Shown here: piece after piece, positions 34,301-43,434 of the stretch | How positions within the stretch are numbered: the first letter of the stretch is position 1 | Layout of the letters: every line of letters starts with the position of its first letter | Assembly: GCA_916048055.1 (NCBI GenBank) | Contig: CAJZHL010000031.1 | Coordinates: forward strand, 1,178,001 to 1,242,000 | Direction of reading: 5' to 3' | From: Pedinophyceae sp. YPF-701 | Lineage: Eukaryota > Chlorophyta > Pedinophyceae | DNA length: 64,000 nucleotides | Translations under genes and position numbers: made by a program | Notes under the pieces: model-generated | Told to the model about the DNA's origin: nothing | The model's input: only the letters and a program-made list of their open reading frames with translations | Databases searched by the model: none

Positions 34301-34414
34301 CTTGGCCTCCCGCAGCCCGTCACCACTCCCGTGCCGGTCCCGCGGCTGCTGCCGCAGCGCCCGGCCATCCTGGCGCTCTTGATTCGCCCCTCGCCCGCCG
34401 CCCCGCCCACCCAT
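31308..34414 (-). CDS. Helical tandem-repeat protein (LANTVWG repeats), likely organelle RNA-binding; frame-broken
   Basis: Long minus-strand gene made almost entirely of a 50-residue repeat with the core QHLANTVWGVAKLADTHDRA, then AAEALCGAGGVVEAVGALAA and ALGERAGEADT. About 18 units run from roughly 34060 down to 31340. The N-terminal leader has NNDIMIAAGQGTTVEAVRGL and FDAVNISTWVHRMAKTL. Leaders of that kind precede similar repeats in algal and alveolate proteins related to OPR/FASTK-type factors that bind organelle RNA, so organelle RNA metabolism is inferred. I see no RAP domain at the C-terminus, which ends LRKLADTLRPPSAR. The frame is broken by one missing base near 33605, plus two pairs of compensating indels (about 33370/33245 and 33065/33005). 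The start is uncertain: 34414 is one option, but the frame is open to 35074. Confidence 0.6.
31340..34060 (-). repeat. Tandem array of ~150-bp units inside the helical-repeat gene
   Basis: About 18 direct repeats, mostly exactly 150 bp and one 147 bp, visible as recurring GTGTTCGCCAGATGCTGCGT on the plus strand. Central units (about 32000-33900) are nearly identical to one another. The first unit and the last four (translated as WELKDTILGV, LAMTVWCVGK, LGRTAWGVAR and a stub) are diverged. This pattern is typical of unequal exchange homogenising the middle of an array. Confidence 0.9.
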
Positions 34415-36413
34415 TGTGCCACCCCCCGCAACAACCCTCCCCGGAACACGTGCACGCTTGGCATCCGCTGGGCGGTCCTCCCTGCTTCGCGGCCTGTCGC
34501 TGCGTCCCTGCCGCTCAGCCCTGCCGTCCCCGCCCGCCCGCCCGCTCACCGTGCGCCACACCTGCCCCGTGCTGATGCGACCCTCCGCCACCATCAGCCT
34601 CCGCCACCATGGGGAAGCAACGACCCCCACTGGCCCGAGCGCCGCCCGCATCGCGGTCCCCTGTACATGTGCGCCCCACACGCCGCCCCCAGACCCCCGA
34701 ACGCGCCCCGTCAGCCGCGCAAGAGGCGTTCGCACCAAACCACTCGCCGTGCGCGCCTGGCCCTGCACAGGAGCCGCGGGGGGCGCCAGGCGCCACCTCA
34801 TCGCACGATCGCGTTGCCGTACATGTGAACCGTCCGCCCAGCACCCGTGACCGACCCAACTCGACGCCCATGCCGCGCACGCCCCCAGCGACCCTTGGCC
34901 CTGGTCTGGGAGTGCGCAATGCGGCCCTGCCGCAGCGGAGAGGCGCGTCTGCGTCTCATCTGTCCGGCCGTCGCGCTGATCGTACACCCACCCTCCGACC
35001 ACGGCTCTCACGCCCTCCAACAGCCCCGCCCGAGCCCGTCCGCGGGCGTGCACCGCAGACGCTGCAACCTGCATCCCGCCACGCGTGCCTAGGACGACGC
35101 GGACCGTACCCGCCGCTCAAACAGGCCGCCGCCTACACCCGCAACGCGCTCCGGCGCGCATCTCCCCACCGACCGCCACCGTGCCACCCAAACAGCCCGC
35201 ACCGTCCCATCGCCACCTCAGGCTCAACCCTCACACCCCCACACCCCCCCTGACACCACCCGCACGCCCCGCATCACAGCCGCGACACCGGCCGCCCCGC
35301 AACTGCCTCCCGTGCGACTGGCCCCGCTGCTGCGGCCTCGATGCAGCACCTGCTCAACCTGGCGAACGAGCGCTCCCTCGCAACTTGCACTCGCGCCATC
35401 GAGCCTCGTCTCGATAAATACATCACGTGCCGGACGTCTACCGGCCTCAAGCCGCCCTGGTACCCTGAGTTGCGACATATATAGTCGACTGGCGTGTTTT
35501 GACCCCTATTTCCTTAGTCAACGACAACGATTGCGATCTGTCGAGATGATGTGCTCGGGCAAGTCGAGCGTGATACCTCTGAGGTCCACGCAGAGCTGCA
35601 TCATCGCGACACCCTCCCCCTCCGTCTGTCAGCACGACCATTGCCATCGCGGCAACCGTTGCTTTGCATGACCCGTTCAAACGCACACTGCCCGCGCGGC
35701 GGGCGCACCGTGTGTCAGCGCGGCCCCAATACGCATCACGTGGACGTGGTGTGATGCGAGACGTGGCTGGGAGGCGCAGTGCCGGCGGAGGGAGGATCTG
35801 GGGGTTCTGGTTGGCGGCTGCGGCCCCAAGGAGCTGCGGCGTCGGCTGCCGCGGCGTCTCAACGTCCTCCTGCGCGCGGGAACCATGGCGCGGTCAGCTC
35901 AGTCGGGAGGCCGTGGGAAACAAAAAGGCGCAAACAACGACTGCGGCACGACGAGACATCTCCTCCGGAGGTGCCACCCCACAGCGCCTCGGCTCATGCT
36001 AACTGTGACGTGCAAGTCCTCGACCGCGCGAGGACTGCGCCCCGTTGAGCTGCCCGCCACCCGGACCAGCGGCGACGCGACTACCGTCTGCGGACACCGT
36101 CGCAGCGATCCCTTCGCGGCCCCCGCGACCGCCCCGCTGGTCCCCCCAGGCACGATGCAATGGTAGGCCCGCACAGCGTACCCGGCGACGGCGCACGCGG
36201 ACCCTGCCGCGCGGACCACAGGACGTCCACCGCCCAGCAGTGCGCACGGCGCCGTCACCGGCGCCCACGACGAACGCGCGCACCGCAGTGCTTGCGCCCC
36301 CACATCTTGCACACGCACGACGCCGGCAGCAATCTCACACACTCCTGCACAGCCCCGCGCGACAGGCAGGGCGACCGGGTCCGGCGTGCGGCGCCCCCGC
36401 CTCCGCTACGCGA
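34415..36413. other. Upstream region of the repeat gene, no supported gene
   Basis: About 2 kb. 34415-35074 is a continuous, strongly C-rich (plus-strand) open frame running into the repeat gene and could be leader or 5' coding sequence. 35075-36413 has no frame I can support on either strand. A distinctly AT-richer patch lies at about 35465-35560. Confidence 0.35.
35474..35488 (-). promoter_or_regulatory. Possible TATA-type element for the repeat gene
   Basis: CGACATATATAGTCG, an almost perfect palindrome containing TATATA, sits in the only AT-rich patch of the interval, about 400 bp upstream of the last ATG that can enter the repeat-gene frame (35074). Assignment as a core promoter is inference from composition and position only. 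Confidence 0.2.
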
Positions 36414-37270
36414 TCATGACACTGCCAGCACGAAACAACCAAACACCAGCTGCAGCGCCGTGAAGCCGAGCCCCGCGCCGCCCAGCACCAGGTCGATCTT
36501 CAGCCTGCAGCTCTCGCGGCGGCGGGGGACGAAGTGTTCCGCGTGCGCGGCGCGTCTGGTATGCAGAGGTGCGCAGCGCGGCAAGAACCGAGGGCGCGGG
36601 GCGCTGGGTGTGCACGGCGCGTGGGACGTACACGTAGGTCTGGAGGAACATGAGGTAGGAGTAGTAGACGATGAGGATGACGCTGAGCAGGAGCCCGCCC
36701 AGCATGCTGACCCAGCTCGACGCCTTGTTGCCGCGGTCCATCATCGAGATCCGCGCGGGCTCCACCAGGAGGTATATGAGCAGGCACGCGATCTCGATCC
36801 CGAAGCGTTCGTCCGGGAACAGCAGGTTGTAACCTGCGAGCCAGGTGGTGGAACGCGTGTTGCTTCGCAGTCTGTCCAGACCCATCGCGGCCTGTGCGTA
36901 CGTGCCGACCGCCGCATGCACCGGGCGCATGACTGGCACGGGGCACGAGGAGTCCGTGGTACAAGCGTGGGAGTTTGCGTGTCCTCCGAGTGCCTGATGT
37001 TGAGTGAAAAGCAAGTGGACTGATGTCGACGCAACAGCGCATGGCTCGTGGCGAATGTCGACGTCGGATTGTCGTGGGCAGGAACCATGGTATGATGGGA
37101 GCACAGGCGCCGTGCGAAAACCGACGGCGGTGTCCTCGGAGCGCCCGTGAGCGGTCACCTTTGTAGAAGAACACGAGAATGCTCAGAATCCAGAACAGCA
37201 CTGAATACCACTGCCCGAAATATAAAACTACCGCGAGCGGCAACGACGTTCGATGCCGCGGGCCCCGCAT
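36414..37270 (-). CDS. TMEM216: TMEM216-family ciliary transition-zone membrane protein
   Basis: Predicted 134 residues in three exons: 37270-37159, 36833-36632 and 36504-36414; introns of 325 and 127 bp. It has four membrane segments. The first is SLPLAVVLYFGQWYSVLFWI and reaches FFYKG. The second is GIEIACLLIYLLVEPARI. The third is MLGGLLLSVILIVYYSYLMF, followed by LQTYV. The fourth is GAGLGFTALQLVFGCFVLAV. The YKG end of TM1, the (L/I)xxEPxRI motif and LQTYV match TMEM216/TMEM80-type proteins (human 145 residues). Family members sit in the MKS module at the base of cilia, so the host probably builds flagella at some stage. All three junctions keep phase. It is divergent from the SRRM1 gene. 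Confidence 0.82.
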
Positions 37271-37854
37271 GGCTACCGCGGGGCTCGCTGGAGCCGCGCT
37301 GCTAGTTGGTTACGGTGCACGCCTCGCAATGCGCCCGCTCCTCGACGATTCCAGCCAACGTGGCGCCCACAGTATGACCACTATGCTATGAAGGAGTCGT
37401 TACGCGGCAGAGGTCCCGACGGGGCGACGTTGGAGGAGCGCTGTTGGGTGCTATACGGACTCCAGGCTTCTTCCCGCGCCTTTCGAAATCTCGGCAGGTA
37501 GTGTTTCCGCCGCTGGTGCGCGCCTGGAAGTCTTACACAGTCTGCGAAGCGGTCCTCGTGAGGCGGCCTCATTGCGCGCAACCCGCGGTGCTGTCTGTGC
37601 CGGAGGAGTTGATTGCCGTCGTCGGGCGCAAGGCGGGCTCGCGCCGCGCCGCGAGATGTTGGGCTGCCCGACCGGGCGGCGAGGTGCACTCGCCGCCACG
37701 AGCGACAGCACACCAGAGGGTCCGAACAGGGCTCGTTGCCTTTCTCCAGACTGCGCATTACCGTCGAATGCACCGTCGAAGCTGAAGCACTCCACCTCTC
37801 TGCTGAGACCCAGCGTCGCTTGGCCGGCCGGGCCGCCGCGTCAGTCGCTGCACA
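37271..37854. other. Divergent intergenic region, TMEM216 / SRRM1
   Basis: 584 bp between divergent starts. Unremarkable; no coding or RNA feature recognised. Confidence 0.4.
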
Positions 37855-39408
37855 ATGTCGGGCTACAGCGGGGTGCCGTTGGGCAACGACCCGCGCTTCG
37901 GCGAGTGAGTGGCCGCGCCCGCAATCGTGCAACGTCAGCCCTGCAGCGCCACCGCCGCCTCGCGCGAACGGCCGCGAGCCGATTCTGGGCCGAGGCGCCA
38001 TGTCCACCGTTTGCAGTACACGCACCACGCTGCGCTGTCCCGGTTCAGGGCACGTGTGGCTCGCAACGCAAGGAGGTGGTTTGCAGGCCGCACCCCTGGC
38101 TCATCTTGCCCGGGCTGCCTGCCGCCGTGCCCCTGCAGCAAGATGAAGCGCTTGAAGAAGTCGATGAAATTCCCGTCCGAGTTGTCGCAGAAAGTGGACG
38201 TGCGAAGGGTGCGTCGTCGCTGGCCGTGCAAGCGCGCCCGTCTCCCAGGCCCTCCGCTGGGCGCGGGACCCGCTCCCCGTGCGCGCAACCCCTCCACGGC
38301 CGCTCTCCCTCGCCACAGGTCCGCATGGAGGTGATCCGGGAGTGGGTTGAGCGCCGCATCACGGAGCTGCTGGGTGGGCTGGAGGACGACTTCCTGATCG
38401 AGTACATCCAGAGCTTCCTCGAGAAGCCGGACCTGGTGCGCCGCCCGCCCGCCGCCGCGCACGAGCGTCGCCCGCGCCCCGTCCGCGCTCGAACGCGGCG
38501 GCGTTGCGTCGCGCGCGCAGGAGGGCAACATTGACGGGAAGGACATGCAGATCAGTCTGACGGGCTTCCTGGAGAAGAACACGTCGCTCTTCATGCGCGA
38601 GCTCTGGGGCCACCTCCTGTCGGCCATGCAGTCCCCCGCGGGCATACCGCAGAGCCTCCTGGACAGCGAGCAGCAGAAGCTGGCGCAGGTCAAGGCGCAG
38701 CGGGAGGCCGCGTTCCAGCACATGCAGCAGCAGCAGGCGCTCGCGCAGACCCGCGGCGCCCTGCCGTACGGCCTGACGCCGGGGCGGGGCCCGTCCAAGT
38801 CGAAGCCCTCGCGGTGGGCGCCGGCCGAGGGCGATGAGGCGCAGCCACCCCCCATCGAGGCGGCGGGGGCGGTCGCTGCGCGGGCGGGCGAGGCGGGCGC
38901 TGGTCGCGAGGTCGGCGGGGGCGGCGGGGACGGAGGCCGGCGGCGGCGGTCTCGCTCGCGGTCGCGGGAGCGGCGCAGTCCGGGGCGGCGGGACCGGGAG
39001 GGACACCGGGAGCGGGGGCGCGACCGGGAGCGGCACAGGGACCGGGACCGGGAGGGGGACAGGCGCAGGGAGAGGCGGGACCGGGAGCGGGGGGGCGAGG
39101 GCGAGGGGTCGCGGCGTGACGGGGGCCGGCACAGGTCGCACAGGGACCGCCGGGACAGGGAGGGGTCGCGCGAGCGGGAGCGCAGGCACCGGCACCGCGA
39201 CGACCGTCACGATCGCCGGAGGCGGGAGCGGCGTCGCAGCAAGGAGAGGGACTCGGGTGGGGCGGGGAGCCCAGCGCGCGACGACGGCGGGGAGGCTGCT
39301 CGTGCGCGGGCGTCGCGCAGCAGGTCGCGGTCGCCACCGCGTCGTGCTTCTGGCGGCGAAGCGAAGGAGGGCGGGGACGCAGTTGCGCGGCAGGGGAGTG
39401 GCGAGTAG
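37855..39408 (+). CDS. SRRM1: PWI-domain splicing coactivator, SRRM1/SRm160-like
   Basis: Predicted 374 residues in four exons: 37855-37904, 38139-38208, 38319-38435 and 38521-39408; introns 234, 110 and 85 bp. The spliced start MSGYSGVPLGNDPRFGDKMK leads into the PWI domain: LKKSMKFPSELSQKVDVRRV, MEVIREWVERRITELLGG, DDFLIEYIQSFLE and DMQISLTGFLEKNTSLFMRE, then LWGHLLSAMQSPAGIPQSLL. The remaining 230 residues are RS/RE/RD-rich with many SRSRSR stretches. PWI domains of this class bind nucleic acid and exon-junction or splicing complexes. The domain order and the N-terminal position of PWI fit SRRM1. Confidence 0.9.
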
Positions 39409-40138
39409 GCGCCTGTGATGCGATTGCTTCGATGCAGTGCGGACAGGTTTACTCGTACAGGCCACACACTGCTCCGGCGCATCAGCCCGTGATATCGCTG
39501 TCTGAGAGCAGGCGGTCCGCTCTGCGGCGACCTGGTCGCGGACGCCGTCATGGCAGCGCGACAGGCACGCCCAGGGCGACGTCGGTGCCTCACCAGTGTT
39601 TTCGAGGCTCGCGTGCAGCAGGCGGTCGGCTGGCGCGGCGCGCTGACTCTGCGGGCTCCCGTCCACGAGCGCGACGGGCCTGTGCTGCTGTCAACTCCCG
39701 TGTTCTTGTTCAGCGGTGGAACTTCCTATGACAGACGGGATGTCCCACGTACGCAGCGCGGCGCTCGCAGAGGCGCGGCCGGCGACAACAGCGCGCTCCT
39801 GGGGCCGGCTCCGCCACTTCAAGCAGTGCCGCAGCGACTCGGAAGCTACCTGCACGTCAGCGTTCGGGCAGGTACTCGGCCTAGGGGGCGCGCAAACGGC
39901 TGGCCGTGGTGCGGGCGTTGACGGGAGTTGTTTGTGGTTGCGGGCCTCCTCGAGGTGAGGCCACGATCAGTACATGCCGCATGGGCGCTGGATGCGGTGT
40001 GAGCTCGCGTGACGGCGATGTGCGCTCGACCCGAGGGCCGACCACTGCGTCCAGAGCCTGCGCCGGACGTTCGGCGTCGTGGCGCGGTGACTGGGCCACG
40101 GAATGCACGAGGACGTCGGTTGATGATGGGACGATGCG
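39409..40138. other. Intergenic, SRRM1 to beta-helix gene
   Basis: 730 bp between two plus-strand genes. Open frames here look random. No terminator or promoter motif is clear enough to call. Confidence 0.4.
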
Positions 40139-42954
40139 ATGCGCAACCAGCAGCCCGCCAAAATCAGCGACCCGCCCAGCACTAGCCCTGTTCCCTGCAG
40201 GATTGCGGACGGCCGTTGCAAGCGCGCGTGGAAGGCCGGCGCATCGGCAGGCATGTCGGCGGGCTCCTCGGGCGGCGGCGCGGGCCCGTCACGCCGCGCG
40301 AAGCGTGCGCGGGTCAACGGCGGAGACACGGCGACTGTGTTGGTCAAAGTGGAGGAAGACTGCCAGGAGCCGGTGGACGGGATGCGGGACACGCGGGCGG
40401 GGACCGCTGGTTTGCGCGGCGGCGCAGCTGCGGCCGACGCGCGCGAGCTCACGCTGGACGGCCTGCGGTCGCTGATCGCGTCGAAGGGCCCCGGGGGTGT
40501 GGTGGACCTGGGGGGGCGATCGGTGGTGGGGGAGGAGGGGAGCGTGGTGGAGCTGATGCAGGCGGTGGTGGTGCGGAACGGCGTGCTGAGGGGCGTGGCG
40601 GTGGAGGTGCGGGCGGGCGCGAGCGGGACGCGGTTGGAGAGGGTGGATGTGGTGCGTGGGGGCGTGAGGAAGGGCGGGGGGGGTGTGGAGGCGCTGGTGC
40701 GGGTGAGCGGGGCGCGGGGCGTGCGGATGGTGGAGTGCCGTGTGGACGGGGGCTGCGCGGGGCGGGAGGCTGCAGAGGCGGGGGGCGGCAGCGAGGACGA
40801 GCTCGCCCTCCTCGAGGAGGGTGGGTGCTGCGGGGTGAAGGCGGAGGGGGGCGCGGAGGTGGGGCTGGAGCGGTGTACGCTCGTGGGCAACAGCGGGGAC
40901 GGGCTGGTGGCGGAGGGGGAGGGGACGGAGGTGCGGGCAGAGGGCGTGGTGTGCGAAAACAACCACGAGTGCGGGGCGTGTGCTATAGAGGGCGCGGAGC
41001 TGCACGTGAGCGGGCGGATGTGCAACAACAGGGACACCGGCGTGTATGCCAGAGATAGGGGGACGAAGGTGCGGGCGAAGGTCACTGAGAGCGAGGCGAA
41101 CGGCGTGCATGGCGCGTGTGCGCAGGAGGGCGCGAAGCTGCACGTGAGCGGGCGGCTGTGCAACAACAAGGAGTGCGGCGTGTTTGCGTCTGACGGGGGG
41201 ACTGAGGTGCGGGCGGAGGGCGTGGTGTGCGACGGGAACGGAAAGTCCGGCGCAGGTGCAGAGGAGGGTCCGAAGCTGCACGTGAGCGGGCGGCTGTGCA
41301 ACAACAAGGGGTGCGGCGTGTTTGCCGCCTTCCAGGGCACGGAGGCGCGGGCGGAGGGCGTGGTGTGCGACGGGAACAACGAGTGCGGGGCGTGTGCTGA
41401 AAAGGGTGCGAAGCTGCACGTGAGCGGGCGGCTGTGCAACAACCAGCAGTGCGGCGTGATCGCATGGGGCGTGGGCGCTGAGATGACGGCGGAGGGCGTG
41501 GTGTGCGAGGCGAACGGCCTGCAAGGGGCGTGTGCACAGGAGGGCGCGAAGCTGCACGTGAGCGGGCGGCTGTGCAACAACCAGCAGTGCGGCGTGAACG
41601 CCGCCGGCGGGGGGACGGAGGCGCGGGCGGAGGGCGTGGTGTGCGAGGCGAACGGAGAGGACGGCGCGTGCGCCGAGAAGGGTGCGAAGCTGCACGTGAG
41701 CGGGCGGCTGTGCAACAACAAGGAGTGTGGCGTGTGCGGTGTCGGCGAGGGGACGGAGGTGACGGCGGAGGGCGTGGTGTGCGAGGCGAACGACAGGCAA
41801 GGCGCGTGTGCGCAGGAGGGCACGAAGCTGCACGTGAGCGGGCGGCTGTGCAACAACAAGCTGAGCGGCGTGTTTGCGTCTGACGGGGGGACGGAGGTGC
41901 GGGCGGAGGGCGTGGTGTGCGAGGCGAACGGGTGGTACGGCGCGTGCGCACAGGAGGGTGCGAAGCTGCACGTGGGCGGGCGGCTGTGCAACAACAAGAG
42001 GTGCGGCGTGTATGGTCGCGGCAAGGGGACGGAGGAGCGGGCGGAGGGCGTGGTGTGCGAGGCGAACGGGTGGACGGCGCGTGCGCCGAGGAGGGTGCGA
42101 AGCTGCACGTGAGCGGGCGGCTGTGCAACAACAAGGAGTGTGGCGTGTGCGGTGTCGGCGAGGGGACGGAGGTGACGGCGGAGGGCGTGGTGTGCGAGGC
42201 GAACGACAGGCAAGGCGCGTGTGCGCAGGAGGGCACGAAGCTGCACGTGAGCGGGCGGCTGTGCAACAACAAGCTGAGCGGCGTGTTTGCGTCTGACGGG
42301 GGGACGGAGGGGCGGGCGGAGGGCGTGGTGTGCGAGGCGAACGGGTGGTACGGCGCGTGCGCACAGGAGGGTGCGAAGCTGCACGTGGGCGGGCGGCTGT
42401 GCAACAACAAGAGGTGCGGCGTGTATGGTCGCGGCAAGGGGACGGAGGCGCGGGCGGAGGGCGTGGTGTGCGAGGCGAACGGAGAGGACGGCGCGTGCGC
42501 CGAGAAGGGTGCGAAGCTGCACGTGAGCGGGCGGCTGTGCAACAACAAGGAGTGCGGCGTGCATGGTCAGGGCAGCGGGACGGAGGTGCGGGCGGAGGGC
42601 GTGGTGTGCGAGGCGAACGGGTGGCAAGGCGCGTGCGCCGAGGAGGGTGCGAGGCTGCACGTGAGCGGGCGGCTGTGCAACAACAAGAAGTGCGGACTCT
42701 TCGCCTACCACACTGGGACCAAGGTGGAGGGGGAGTTTGTGGAGTGCGGCAACAACCTCCATAACGGCGCCGAGGCGATTGGCGCCGAGGCGAGCTTGGT
42801 CATCAACCGCGGCTGGATCCACAACAACAAAGAGTACGGGCTGTACGGTGTCGGGCAGGGCACGGTGATAGAGGTGAGGGGCGTGGAGGCGCAGGGGAAC
42901 GCGGGAGGCGACGAGGAGGTGAGGGGCGGGGCGCGGCTGACGAGGAGGCGGTAG
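40139..42954 (+). CDS. Cys-rich right-handed beta-helix repeat protein; one frame break
   Basis: The plus-strand frame runs from ATG 40139 to a premature stop at 42112, then continues one frame over to 42954, giving about 938 residues if joined. The N-terminal 60 residues are low-complexity with RRAKRAR, a possible nuclear signal; no secretion signal is seen. About 190 diverged residues follow (GGVVDLGGRSVVGEEGSVVE and similar), already with beta-helix periodicity. Then come about 13 copies of a 46-residue unit: EGVVCEANGxxGACAxEGAK, LHVSGRLCNNKxCGVxAxxxG and TEVRA. Each unit is two 23-residue rungs of the PbH1/pectate-lyase-like type. Function is unknown; relatives range from surface glycan-active proteins to structural ones. 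A base appears to be missing near 42071, at the seam of a three-unit duplication. Confidence 0.65.
41000..42720 (+). repeat. Tandem 138-bp beta-helix repeats (about 13 units)
   Basis: Direct repeats of 138 bp, recognisable by GAGCGGGCGGCTGTGCAACA recurring at that spacing (41147, 41285, 41423, 41561 and onward). The segment at about 41690-42100 is repeated almost base for base at about 42103-42513 (offset 413 = three units minus one base). Confidence 0.9.
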
Positions 42955-43434
42955 GCGGCCCCGTGCGCGTCGCTGTTGGCGTTCCGTCAGTGCGTGAGAG
43001 CTTGGTCGGTTGCGTCGCTGTGGAGAACAAGAGCGATGCAGTGTGAGCATCGCAGCTGCCAAAAACGGCAGCAGCGCGTGAGCCGAATGCACTGCTCCCT
43101 GCACCGGCGACAGGAGCTCGGAACTGCGGTCCTTGGCGGGTCGTGAGATGAGATAATGGCATAATGGACATCTGCTGTGTTGGGCGGCGGCACGCGGGCG
43201 GGCGCAGGGCTGCTGCAGGCGCGCGTGTCATCTGTTGCCGCCCTTCAAGTGGCGTGCGGAGACAAGATGGGACACGGTCCCTCACAGCCTCACCTCACCT
43301 CAGCCTGCCGCCACGCGCGCGCCGCCGCTGTGTACGCAGCCGTCGCAGCCCTGCGGCAGGGAGGGGAGGGGGGTCTCTGCGCGCATCGCTGCACGCCACA
43401 GTCCCCCCGGGACCCACCCAACGTCGCCGCATGC
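42955..43434. other. Convergent intergenic region, beta-helix / cyclophilin
   Basis: 480 bp separating two convergent genes. Nothing supported. Confidence 0.4.

Noticed and set aside
34415-35074. Firm extension of the helical-repeat protein to the ATG at 35074
   Set aside because: The frame is open but its Arg/Gly/Trp-rich translation looks like G+C-driven read-through; there is no targeting-peptide or domain signal to decide the start.
31340-42720. CRISPR-like or satellite arrays
   Set aside because: Period and variation follow codons in both arrays, there are no unique spacers, and the genome is eukaryotic.
39967-43104. A 1045-codon minus-strand open frame opposite the beta-helix gene
   Set aside because: Its repeats (HSRPLTCSFAPSCAHAP) are the exact reverse complement of the beta-helix units, and the plus frame has a coherent fold signature with Asn/Cys ladders.
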